64,000 nt of DNA from Deltaproteobacteria bacterium. Its GTDB lineage: Bacteria > Myxococcota_A > UBA796 > UBA2385. Below the pieces are notes generated by a model, which made no database searches, was not told where the DNA came from, and saw nothing but the letters and a program-made list of their open reading frames with translations. Below are positions 17,471 through 25,671 of this stretch, piece by piece. The stretch covers positions 33,180-97,179 of the forward strand of contig JAEUKK010000190.1 in assembly GCA_016792625.1 (NCBI GenBank). The letters run 5' to 3'. Position 1 is the stretch's first letter, and each line of letters opens with the position of its first letter. The translations under genes and the position numbers were made by a program.

Positions 17471-18507
17471 GGGGCCTCAGCAGACGGGAGGGGCGGGAGG
17501 CCGCCGGGGCGCTGCGGCGCCACCTGGGGCAGGTAGCGGCGCGCGAGGTAAAGCTGGCGTTCTTGCACGCTGCGCAGGCGCGACACCATCTCGGCCACCT
17601 GCCCGAGCGCGAAGATCATCGCGCTGAGGCCAAAAAGGAAGGCGGAGAGGAAGCCGGCCCAAATGTGGGGCGAGAACTGCCCGACCTGCAGGCGGTGACC
17701 GAAAAAGAAGGCGCCCAAGCCAATCGAAGGCAACAGAAAGAGCAAGGCCGCGTTGTTAAACAGCACACCCGGGGAATAATCCCGGATGAAGCTGAACATG
17801 ATGCCGACCGTGCGGCGGGCATACCGCCACAGGTTCGAGGCCACCCGGCTCTGGCCGTGCTCGCGGACCCCGCGCACCCGCAGGGGCTGCTCGACCATGC
17901 GCAGCCCCTTCTTCGACAGCACCAAGAAGCTCTCTTGGGTGTAGGTGAACTGGCCGAGCAGAACGAGGTGCAGCAGCGCCTCGCGGCTATAGGCCCGAAA
18001 ACCACAGCTTACGTCGGCAAAAGACTGGCCGACCAAGCCGCTGACCAAGCGCGACATGCCCCAGTTCCCCCAGCGCTTGAGCCAGGGCATGTCGGGGATC
18101 AAGGCCGGGTCGAGGAAACGTGAGGCGGTCACGAAGTCGGCCCGGCCCTCGGTCAGCGGCCGCAGCAGCGTGGGGATGTCTTCGGGCCAAAACTGGCCGT
18201 CCGAGTCGATGTTGACCGCGACGTCGACCCCGCGGTGAATGGCCTCAGCCACGCCGCTCTGCAGGGCTGCGCCCACGCCGAGGTTGCGACCGTGCGAGAG
18301 CACGGCGGCGCCGGCGGCCCGGGCCAGGGCGACCGTGCGGTCGGTGCTGCCGTCATCGATGACCAGCAGCTGCACCTCATCAAAACCGGGCACCTGCCGC
18401 GGCACACGGGCGAGCACGTCCGCGACCGTCGCCTCTTCGTTGAGCGCCGGCATCATCACGAGCAGGGTGCGCCGATGCGCCGGAGCTTCGAGGGGCGAGC
18501 GGTCCAC
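17467..18507 (-). CDS. GT2 glycosyltransferase with C-terminal membrane helices (GtrB/DPM1-like)
   Basis: The GT-A fold shows VMMPALNEEATVADVLARVP, LLVIDDGSTDRTVALA (Asp51-Asp52), GRNLGVGAALQSGV and VNIDSDGQFWPEDI (DxD, Asp101-Asp103). Two hydrophobic segments near the C-terminus (VLFNNAALLFLLPSIGLGAF and AGFLSAFLFGLSAMIFALG) match polyprenyl-phosphate hexose synthases that load a sugar onto undecaprenyl phosphate. GTG 18507 is chosen because it lies just ahead of the fold; ATG 18453 would start inside the first strand. It is the first gene of the five-gene envelope unit, divergent from the nucleotide-sugar dehydrogenase across a 96-nt gap that should carry both promoters. Confidence 0.88.
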   Translation of the reverse strand: MDRSPLEAPAHRRTLLVMMPALNEEATVADVLARVPRQVPGFDEVQLLVIDDGSTDRTVALARAAGAAVLSHGRNLGVGAALQSGVAEAIHRGVDVAVNIDSDGQFWPEDIPTLLRPLTEGRADFVTASRFLDPALIPDMPWLKRWGNWGMSRLVSGLVGQSFADVSCGFRAYSREALLHLVLLGQFTYTQESFLVLSKKGLRMVEQPLRVRGVREHGQSRVASNLWRYARRTVGIMFSFIRDYSPGVLFNNAALLFLLPSIGLGAFFFGHRLQVGQFSPHIWAGFLSAFLFGLSAMIFALGQVAEMVSRLRSVQERQLYLARRYLPQVAPQRPGGLPPLPSAEAP

Positions 18508-18603
18508 GGGGCCCCCTGCGGGCGCGAGGCCGCGCCCCGAGGCGGGCACGGCCCCCCGCGGCGGCGGGGCGCGCGGGTTATTGACCGGGGGAGGTGCGCG
18601 CAA

Positions 18604-20031
18604 GTGACGACAAGCAGCCCATTCCGTGACAGCAGCCCATCGCAGGAACGTGATCGGGAAGGCGAAGGGCAGATTGACGCGGCGGCGCACCCGGCGCTGG
18701 CCGCCCTGCCCGCGGCGCTCCGGGGCCCGCGGCCGGTCATCGTCGTGGTCGGCCTCGGCTACGTCGGCCTGCCGCTCTGCGTGGCTTTGGCCGAGAGCGG
18801 GGCCCGCGTGCACGGCCTCGACGTCGATCCCGGCTTGTGCGCGGCCCTGGACGCGGGCCGCTCCCACGTCGGCGATGTGCCCGACGCGGCCCTCGTCGCG
18901 GCGCTGGAAGCGGGCTTCGCCCCGACCACCGATCACGCCGTGATCGCCGACGGCGACGCCGTGATCATCTGCGTGCCCACACCCCTGCGCAAGACCAAAG
19001 ACCCCGACATCTCCTACATCGTGGCGGCGGGCCAAGCGGTCGCCGCCCACGCCCGACCCGGCCAGCTCGTCGTCCTCGAGTCGACCACCTACCCGGGCAC
19101 CACCGAAGACCTGCTCGTGCCCATGTTGCTCGCCAAAGGCCTGCGCCCGGGGCTCGAGGTCGCGGTCGCCTTCTCGCCCGAGCGGGTCGACCCCGGCAAC
19201 GCCCTCTTTGGCTTGCGCAACACACCCAAAGTGGTGGGCGGCTGCACGCCGAGCTGCGCCGAGTCCGCGGCGGCCCTCTACGGCCGGGTCTGCGAGACGG
19301 TGCACCCGGTGCGCTCGCCGGCGGCGGCCGAGACGGTGAAGCTGCTCGAAAACACCTTCCGCATGGTCAACATCGGCTTGGTGAACGAGTTCGCGCTGGT
19401 CTGCCACAAGCTCGGCCTCAACGTCTGGGAGATCATCGAGGCGGCCTCGACCAAACCTTTCGGTTTTATGCCCTTCCGGCCGGGCCCGGGCTTGGGCGGC
19501 CACTGCATCCCCGTCGATCCGCACTACCTGGCCTGGAAGCTACGCTCTCTCAACTTCACCACCCGCTTCGTCGAGCTGGCCGACGCGGTGAACTCGGCCA
19601 TGCCGCTGCATGTGGTCGACGTGCTGACCGAGGCGCTCAACCACGCCAAAAAAGCAGTGAACGGCGCCGAAGTGCTCGCCTTAGGCGTGGCGTACAAGGC
19701 CAATATCTCGGACGTGCGCGAGTCCCCCGCTCTCGAGGTGCTCGAGCTGCTCGACCACAAGGGCGCGCAGCTGCGCTACTGCGACCCCCACGTACCGACC
19801 GTCCGCCTGGCGACCGGCCCCCTGCAGGCCGAAGCGCTGAGCCCCGCCCTGCTCGCGTCGGCCGACGTGGTGCTCGTGCTCACCGATCATGCCGCCTTCG
19901 ATTGGGACGAGGTCGTGGACCACGCGCGCTGCGTGGTCGACGCGCGCAACGCGACCGCCGGCGCGCTGTCCCGCCAGCCCGCGGCCGCGGCCAAGGTCTG
20001 GCTCATCGGCGGCGGCGCGCGCCTGGGCTGA
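18604..20031 (+). CDS. Nucleotide-sugar 6-dehydrogenase (UDP-GlcNAc/ManNAc type)
   Basis: NAD-dependent four-electron oxidation of a UDP-hexose(amine) to the uronate. The Rossmann motif VVVGLGYVGLPLCVALAE is near residue 45. Further motifs are ESTTYPGTTEDLLVPML and AFSPERVDPGN, the latter typical of the WbpA/WecC branch rather than classic UDP-glucose dehydrogenase. The active-site motif GPGLGGHCIPVDPHYLAWK has Cys301, and VAYKANISDVRESPALEVL lies in the C-terminal NAD-side domain. GTG 18604 has a good ribosome site (GGGGGAGG, about 9 nt upstream). The roughly 35 residues ahead of the Rossmann fold are unusually long and charged. It supplies an activated uronic sugar for the neighbouring envelope glycan locus. 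Confidence 0.93.
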   Translation: MTTSSPFRDSSPSQERDREGEGQIDAAAHPALAALPAALRGPRPVIVVVGLGYVGLPLCVALAESGARVHGLDVDPGLCAALDAGRSHVGDVPDAALVAALEAGFAPTTDHAVIADGDAVIICVPTPLRKTKDPDISYIVAAGQAVAAHARPGQLVVLESTTYPGTTEDLLVPMLLAKGLRPGLEVAVAFSPERVDPGNALFGLRNTPKVVGGCTPSCAESAAALYGRVCETVHPVRSPAAAETVKLLENTFRMVNIGLVNEFALVCHKLGLNVWEIIEAASTKPFGFMPFRPGPGLGGHCIPVDPHYLAWKLRSLNFTTRFVELADAVNSAMPLHVVDVLTEALNHAKKAVNGAEVLALGVAYKANISDVRESPALEVLELLDHKGAQLRYCDPHVPTVRLATGPLQAEALSPALLASADVVLVLTDHAAFDWDEVVDHARCVVDARNATAGALSRQPAAAAKVWLIGGGARLG

Positions 20032-20048
20032 GGCCCTTGCCGGGCCTA

Positions 20049-20170
20049 GGCGCCCCGACGGCCTGCGGCCGCCGGCGGCCCCCCGGCCCCGCTCGGGCGC
20101 GGCGCGCCCTCGGTCGCGGGGGCGACCGGCGCTGCGCGCCGCGGGCCGGTCGGCCTGGCGCGCGCGAGGC
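20049..20170. repeat. GC-rich dyad repeat, copy A (convergent gap)
   Basis: This copy lies between two convergent gene ends. It begins GGCGCCCCGACGGCCTG and ends GGCCTGGCGCGCGCGAGGC. The same two ends, about 120-130 bp apart, occur at 48616-48744 in this orientation and at 58011-58134 and 59586-59709 inverted. The interior is less conserved and full of short complementary GC stretches. It may act as a bidirectional terminator or be a small mobile REP-like element. Confidence 0.6.
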
Positions 20171-20182
20171 GCGGCCGGGCGC

Positions 20183-21121
20183 TCAGCCGCCCTGCTCGAC
20201 CCGCCCGCAGTCGGCGGCCCGCTTGTCGCCCAGCCCGGCGGTGATCTGGCGCAGGTCGGCCCCGTCGGGGTGCACCACCCACAGATCGAGCACCTCGAGC
20301 AGATCGGCCGACAGCAGCACCTCTTCGCCGAGGAAGCAGGGATCGAGCAGCTGACCCGCGCCCGCAAGGCCGGGCACCACCACCGGGGCGCCGAGCGCCG
20401 CGCCCGCCCAGGGCGCGACCGCGACCCCGCCGTCGAGGGTCAGCACCACCGCCCCGCCGTCGGCCCGCCAAGCCGGCGCGCCGCCGCCCGCGACGAGCAG
20501 GCGGGGCACGCCCGCGGCCTCTATCCCCGCCGACAGGTGGAAAATACCCTCATCCACGCCATCGTCTGCTTCGACCAAGAGGTGCGCGCCGTCCGGCGAG
20601 GGCGCGGGCCCGGCGAGGCGCAGGCCCGGGGCCGACCAGAGCGTGACCAAGCCCCCGCCGCCGGCGGCGAAGCGCACGAGCACGTCGCCGGCGTCATCTT
20701 CGCGCACGGCGTAGAGGTTGCCGCCGAAGGGGTCCCACGTCGGGTCGCGAAAGGCTCCCGCTTCGAGGAGCAGGCGGCCCTCTCCGAAGGCGTCGGCCCG
20801 CAGCACGCCCGCCCCCGCCTCGACCTCGCCCACGAAGCTGAGCGCCAGGCCGTCGGCCGAGGCGGCCGGAGCGCGCTCGGCGCCCGGCGGCGCGTCGCGG
20901 AAGGCCGGGCCCATGCGGCAGAGCCCCGCGCCGTCCTCGTCGACGCGGAAGATCCGCGGGGTGCCGTCGGGGTCAGGCGCCTGAAAGTGCACCTTGCGCG
21001 CCCGCCGGTCGGGGTCGAGGTCAGCGCAGGGGATGACGTCCAGGCCGCTGATCTTGTCTCGGCCGCAGCCAAGCAGCAGCATTGGCAACATCCGCAGGGC
21101 GGCGCGGTCGGGGCGGCGCAT
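20183..21121 (-). CDS. Beta-propeller (TolB/PD40-like) lipoprotein
   Basis: Starts at ATG 21121 after GGAGGAG; the ATG at 21133 would overlap that ribosome site. A lipobox (LPMLLLGCG) anchors it in the envelope. The body has repeated WD40-like/PD40 blades such as APAASADGLALSFVGEV, FRDPTWDPFGGNLYAVRED, GPAPSPDGAHLLVEADDG, APAWRADGGAVVLTLDG and LWVVHPDGADLRQITAG. The pattern S-x-D-G-x-x-L/I is characteristic of TolB-type propellers. Probably a periplasmic or surface binding protein. Isolated between the repeat and recQ; no specific partner is evident. Confidence 0.75.
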   Translation of the reverse strand: MRRPDRAALRMLPMLLLGCGRDKISGLDVIPCADLDPDRRARKVHFQAPDPDGTPRIFRVDEDGAGLCRMGPAFRDAPPGAERAPAASADGLALSFVGEVEAGAGVLRADAFGEGRLLLEAGAFRDPTWDPFGGNLYAVREDDAGDVLVRFAAGGGGLVTLWSAPGLRLAGPAPSPDGAHLLVEADDGVDEGIFHLSAGIEAAGVPRLLVAGGGAPAWRADGGAVVLTLDGGVAVAPWAGAALGAPVVVPGLAGAGQLLDPCFLGEEVLLSADLLEVLDLWVVHPDGADLRQITAGLGDKRAADCGRVEQGG

Positions 21122-21154
21122 GGGCTCCTCCACAGGCGTGTGCGGCGGCGGCGC

Positions 21155-23533
21155 TCAGGCGCCGGTCCACGCGCGGATGAGGTCGAGGAAGGCGCCACCG
21201 TACTTCCGGGCGCGCTCGGGGCCCATGCCGTGCACCTTGCGCAGGGCGTGCTCCGAGACGGGGCGGGCCTGGGCCAGCTCTTCGAGCGTCTTGTTCGGCG
21301 CGATGACGTAGGCGGGCACGTCCTCGGCGCGGGCGAGGCGGGTGCGCAGCTGCTTGAGCTCGTCGACCAGGGCGCCGTTGGCCGGGGCCGCGCCGGCTTT
21401 GGGCCGCGGCGGCGGGGCGCTCTTGGAGTTGCCGGGGAAGCGCATGAGGAAGCGGGGGGCCTCGGGCGCGCCGGACTCCTCTTGTTTCATCACCGCCCAG
21501 CCCACCGGCGTGAGCTCAAGCACCTTGTAGGTGCGCTCTGCGCCGTCAATCTGGCGCGTCTCGTAGGTGGTCTTGAGCGCGCCGGCGGCGACCAGGGCGG
21601 CGAGCACGTCCTCGAGCTCCTTGACCGTCCAGCTGCGCAGGATGCCCCAGGTGCTCAAGCGCTCGAAACCGAAGGCCAGCACGGCACCTTCGCGCGAGCC
21701 AGTGGCCACCTTGGCGATCATGCTGGCCGAAAAGGGCTTCTTCATGCGCGCCACCGTGGCGAGCAGCTTGCGCACCACCAGCTCTTCATCGACGGTGAGC
21801 GCGCGCTCGCCTGCGTCGATGCCGCGGCCCTCTCGACAGCCGTCGCAGGTGCCGCAGCGCTCCCAGGGCGGCTTCTGGCCGAAGTACTCGAGCAAGTAGC
21901 GGCGCCGGCAGCCCGCATGGGCGTAAGCGACCATCTTGTCGAGCTTCTCGTACTCTTGCTGGCGGCGCTCGACGAGCTTCTGCTCGTCGAGGTCAAGCTG
22001 CTCACCCGGGCGCAAAAGCTCGATGCCGCCGCCCTTCTCAGGCGGGACCCACTCGAGGTAGCGGCGCTCTTCGAGGCCGCGCAGGCTGGCCATCAGCTGC
22101 TCACGGCTCATCTCGAGGCGGTCAGAGAGCCAATCCGGCCGCAGGCTGAGCGTGTTGTCGCCCTCGGCCTCCATCTCGGCCCAGATCCAGCTCCACAGGC
22201 GGCCGCGCAGGCCGTCGGGCCGGGCCGCCGGGCGGTCGCGCCGCAGCACGACCATGCCCTCGCGCTGGCCGTGGTGGATGCGCCGCACCCAGCCCTCGCG
22301 GCGCAGCACCGCCACACAAGCGCTGGCGTGGCGCTCGTTGAGGTCCTCGCGGGTGCGGGCCGCCGCGGCGTCGGCCAGCTTCTCCATCGTGGTCCACACG
22401 GGGTTGGTCGGGGCGGCCTCGAGCTGCTCGTAGATGGCCCGCACATGCGCCGCCGGCGGGTGCGACATCTGGATGAGGAACTCTTGGGTGCGCCGGTCGG
22501 ACTCGCGAAAAAGCAGCACGACCCGCGAGGTCTTGCCGTCGCGGCCCGCCCGCCCGATCTCTTGGTAATAGGCCTCGACCGTGCCAGGCAGATCGTAGTG
22601 CACGATGGCGCGCACGTTGTCTTTGTCGACGCCCATGCCAAAGGCGTTGGTGGCGACCACCAAATCTACCCCGCCCGACATGAACAGGTCTTGGACCGCG
22701 ACGCGCTGCGCATGCTCCATGCCCCCGTGGTACATGCCGCAGTGCACGCCATTCCCACGAAGGTAGGTCGTCACCTTCTCGACGTTTTTTCGGGTCGCGC
22801 AGTAGACCAAGGTGGGGCCACAGGCGGCGATGTCGGGGATGCGGGCGAGCTTGTCTTTGTCGGTGCTCGAGGCGATCACCTCCATCCTTAAGTTTTCGCG
22901 GTCAAAACCTTGGACGAAGCGCCGTGCGTGCTCGATGCCCAGCGTGCGGGCGATGTCTTCTTGGACCAGCGGTGTCGCGGTGGCGGTCAGCGCGACCGTG
23001 CAGATGCCGCCCAGCGCCTTGCGGACCGCGCCCAGCCGCAGGTAGTCGGGCCGGAAGTCATGGCCCCACTGGCTGAGGCAGTGGGCCTCATCGACGGCCA
23101 GCAGCCGCAGATCGACGCCCTGGAGCTGCCGCAAGAAGCCCGGGGTGAAGCGCTCGGGCGCGACATAGACCAGCTCAAACTCACCGGCGCGCAGGCCGTC
23201 GAGGCGGCGGCGGCGCTCTTCGGTGCTGACCGAGGAGTTGATCGCCGTCGCGCGGACACCTTTGGCGTTCAGCGCGTCGACCTGGTCTTTCATCAGGGCG
23301 AGCAGCGGAGAGACCACCAGGGTCGTGCCGCCCCGGGCCAGCGCGGGCAGCTGGTAGCAGAGCGACTTGCCCGCGCCGGTGGGCATGACCACCAGGGTGT
23401 CGCCGCCGGCCGCGATGTGGGCGCAGATGTGGTCCTGCCCGCCGCGGAAGGCGGGGAAGCCAAAACGCTGCCGCAGCAGCCGGGTGAGGGCGTCGACGTC
23501 CGGCCCGGGGGCGGGCGGAGCGGGGCTGGGCAT
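21155..23533 (-). CDS. recQ: ATP-dependent DNA helicase RecQ
   Basis: The 792-residue superfamily 2 3'-5' helicase has Q-motif/N-terminal FGFPAFRGGQDHICAH, Walker A VVMPTGAGKSLCYQLPAL (50-57), SPLLALMKDQVDALN, DEAH (148-151, in VDEAHCLSQWGHDFRPDY), TALTATAT, and motif VI YYQEIGRAGRDGK. The RecQ zinc region reads CRRRYLLEYFGQ then CGTCDGC (about 540-570), followed by the RQC winged helix and a C-terminal HRDC domain (EDVPAYVIAPNKTLEELA, HALRKVHGMGPERARKYG). It unwinds recombination and repair intermediates. The length is slightly above the usual 610-720 residues because of an extended linker between helicase core and zinc domain. Confidence 0.95.
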   Translation of the reverse strand: MPSPAPPAPGPDVDALTRLLRQRFGFPAFRGGQDHICAHIAAGGDTLVVMPTGAGKSLCYQLPALARGGTTLVVSPLLALMKDQVDALNAKGVRATAINSSVSTEERRRRLDGLRAGEFELVYVAPERFTPGFLRQLQGVDLRLLAVDEAHCLSQWGHDFRPDYLRLGAVRKALGGICTVALTATATPLVQEDIARTLGIEHARRFVQGFDRENLRMEVIASSTDKDKLARIPDIAACGPTLVYCATRKNVEKVTTYLRGNGVHCGMYHGGMEHAQRVAVQDLFMSGGVDLVVATNAFGMGVDKDNVRAIVHYDLPGTVEAYYQEIGRAGRDGKTSRVVLLFRESDRRTQEFLIQMSHPPAAHVRAIYEQLEAAPTNPVWTTMEKLADAAAARTREDLNERHASACVAVLRREGWVRRIHHGQREGMVVLRRDRPAARPDGLRGRLWSWIWAEMEAEGDNTLSLRPDWLSDRLEMSREQLMASLRGLEERRYLEWVPPEKGGGIELLRPGEQLDLDEQKLVERRQQEYEKLDKMVAYAHAGCRRRYLLEYFGQKPPWERCGTCDGCREGRGIDAGERALTVDEELVVRKLLATVARMKKPFSASMIAKVATGSREGAVLAFGFERLSTWGILRSWTVKELEDVLAALVAAGALKTTYETRQIDGAERTYKVLELTPVGWAVMKQEESGAPEAPRFLMRFPGNSKSAPPPRPKAGAAPANGALVDELKQLRTRLARAEDVPAYVIAPNKTLEELAQARPVSEHALRKVHGMGPERARKYGGAFLDLIRAWTGA

Positions 23534-23649
23534 GAGGAACCGGCGGGCGGAGGGGGACGGTCCTGGGGCTTATCCAGGGGACCCCCTCCAGTCGAGGACA
23601 GATGTTGTCCGCCCGAACCCCTCAGGGATAGGCCCCGCGCGGAGGTGCC

Positions 23650-24594
23650 ATGCGCCGCGACCCGCCCGCCCTGCCCTGCGCCCTGGCCCTGGCCCTCGCC
23701 GCCGCGCCCGCGCCCGCGGGGGCCGCCGGCTTTGACCCGCCCGCGCCCCTCTCCGCGCCGACCCTCGACCCCCGGGCGCCGGTCAGCCAGTACCAGGTGC
23801 TGTCGGGGCGCCACAGCAGCCGGCTCGGCCTGCGCGTGGCCGCGCCGCCGCTCCAGCGGTGGGCGGTGCACCAGAGCACCACGCTGGACGCCTTCTTCGC
23901 GCTCGACAACTGGAGCCGCGCCGTCCCGATCAGCTACCAGACCGTGCGCGCCCACGTGGGCCTCGACACGAGCTGGGCCTCGCCCTGGCTTGACGCGCGC
24001 CTGCCCGCCGGCCAGCGCGCGGTGGCCCAGCTCGGCTACTTCCACGAGAGCGACCACGTCACCGACGTCAACGACTTCGCCGCCGCCTACGCCCCCGACG
24101 GCACCACCGCCGGCCTGGACTTGGCGAACCCCGAGACCGGCGGCTTCGATTGGAACAACTGGTCCTCCTACGAGCTGCTGCGCGGGCGGCTGCGCCTGAC
24201 CCAGCCGCTCGGCGCCCTCCCCTGGACCCTGCGCCTCAGCGCCGACGGCCGGCGCTACCTCCCGCCGATCAACGCGGGCGGCGTGCGGGGCCTGCGCTGG
24301 GGCTGGGGCGCCGAGGCCTGGGTGGAGCGGGCCCTGCGCAGGCCGCTCAGCGCCTACGCCGCGGGCCGGATCGACGTGGACCACGCCACCCTCGACCCGA
24401 GCAGCTTGGGCCTGCGCAACGTCGGGCCGGCCGACCGCCTGCCGCTGGTCGGCGCCGAGCTGGGCCTGGATGTGGCCTCGGCCGGCCCGCACGTGCAGCT
24501 CGCGCTGGTGCACCGCCGCGGCAGCGGCCAGGGGGCCGACTTCTTCGTCGACCATGGCGCCGAGTGGGGCCTCGGGCTGCGGGTCTGGCGCTGA
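23650..24594 (+). CDS. Secreted beta-barrel-like outer-membrane protein (DUF1207-like?)
   Basis: The 314-residue protein has a signal peptide (CALALALAAAPAPAGAAG) and a body rich in alternating aromatic/polar strands. Its last residues (WGLGLRVWR) fit a transmembrane beta-strand. Segments AQLGYFHESDHVTDVNDF and NNWSSYELLRGRLRL resemble the H-x-S-x-H-x-x-D and S-x-E-x-L blocks of DUF1207 proteins; that assignment is tentative. A GGAGGTG ribosome site precedes ATG 23650. It is divergent from recQ across 116 nt and convergent with the TPR gene. The function may be structural or transport; no enzyme motif was seen. Confidence 0.65.
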   Translation: MRRDPPALPCALALALAAAPAPAGAAGFDPPAPLSAPTLDPRAPVSQYQVLSGRHSSRLGLRVAAPPLQRWAVHQSTTLDAFFALDNWSRAVPISYQTVRAHVGLDTSWASPWLDARLPAGQRAVAQLGYFHESDHVTDVNDFAAAYAPDGTTAGLDLANPETGGFDWNNWSSYELLRGRLRLTQPLGALPWTLRLSADGRRYLPPINAGGVRGLRWGWGAEAWVERALRRPLSAYAAGRIDVDHATLDPSSLGLRNVGPADRLPLVGAELGLDVASAGPHVQLALVHRRGSGQGADFFVDHGAEWGLGLRVWR

Positions 24595-24612
24595 GGCGCG
24601 CGGCTGGCGCGC

Positions 24613-25671
24613 TCAGGCCTCGGGCGTCTGCTGGGCCATCTTGGCGCGGTAGCGCCGCAAGCCGGCCTGGAAGGCCTCGTTGCCCCAGCGCTGCGGAAGG
24701 CTGTCGAGGATGAGGCGCAGGCCCTGGCCGGCCTCGGGCCCGAGCAGCCCCTCGAGGCTGGACTTGGCCGTGAGCAGCACCTCGATGACCTCAGCGTGCT
24801 GGCCGAGCTTCTCCCACGCTTCGCTGATGAGCAGGCAGGCCAGCAGGTAGCGCGAGGGGTCATCCCCCTCCAGCGCCGCCGCCCGGGCTTGGCTCGCCGC
24901 GGCCAGGGCCTGGGCCGGCTGCCCCTCGCGCAGGGCCGAGGCGGCCGCCTCGAGGCTGGCCGCCGCCTTCAGACCTTCGTCGCCGCTCGCCGCGGCCTCG
25001 CGCAGCAGCGCGCTCCACGGCTCGGGGGGGCCCTCCCCCTTGAGCTGATCGGCGAGGGCCCGCCGCTCGATGCGCACCTGCAGCTGCAGGCGGCCGTCCC
25101 CCGCCCGCTCTGCAGCCGCGACCGCGGCGTCGAGGTCATCGAGGCCCGCGCGCGGAAGGCCCCGGGCCACGTGCAGCATCGAGCGCAGGCGCAGGCCGCT
25201 GCAGAGCTCGGCGGCGCCCTCGGGGATCTCGGCCTCGTGCTCGCCGAGGAAGGCCAGCAGCACGTTGAGCTGGGCGATGCCCTCGGGCAGATCCCCGCCG
25301 CTGATCGCCAAGGCCGCGCGCTGCCGCTGGGCTTTGGCCCAGGTCGCCCGCTCACCGAGGGCCCCCGCGATGCCCACCGCCTCGCGCAGGGCCGCCCCCG
25401 CGCCCGCGCGGTCGCCCAAGCGCTCGAGCAAGCGGCCTCGACCATAGAGGTACTGGGCGCGCAGCCCGTGCCCGCCTGGGCGGTCGGTCAGGGAGGCCGC
25501 TTGGTCAAGCAGGCGGGCGGCGGGGGCCAGCTCACCCGCGGCGGTCGCGACGGCGGCGAGGCGCGCGAGCGCGTCGGCCTGGCCGAGGGCGTCACCGACC
25601 CGCTCGCAAGCCTCGGCGATCGCCCAGAGCTCAGCCTCGGCGAGGGCCCGCTCCGAGTCGACCCCGCTCAC
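24613..25671 (-). CDS. TPR-repeat protein coupled to the 1219-aa protein
   Basis: The 352-residue, almost entirely alpha-helical protein has Ala/Leu/Gly/Arg spacing typical of tetratricopeptide repeats (for example AELAPAARLLDQAASL, AGAGAALREAVGIAGALG, AGLDDLDAAVAAAERAGD, QPAQALAAASQARAAALEGD). It has no signal peptide, so it is cytoplasmic. The start GTG 25671 overlaps the stop of the long upstream gene (GTGA), which implies paired synthesis. It may act as a chaperone, adaptor or loader for the large product, an inference from coupling and fold. Confidence 0.75.
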   Translation of the reverse strand: MSGVDSERALAEAELWAIAEACERVGDALGQADALARLAAVATAAGELAPAARLLDQAASLTDRPGGHGLRAQYLYGRGRLLERLGDRAGAGAALREAVGIAGALGERATWAKAQRQRAALAISGGDLPEGIAQLNVLLAFLGEHEAEIPEGAAELCSGLRLRSMLHVARGLPRAGLDDLDAAVAAAERAGDGRLQLQVRIERRALADQLKGEGPPEPWSALLREAAASGDEGLKAAASLEAAASALREGQPAQALAAASQARAAALEGDDPSRYLLACLLISEAWEKLGQHAEVIEVLLTAKSSLEGLLGPEAGQGLRLILDSLPQRWGNEAFQAGLRRYRAKMAQQTPEA

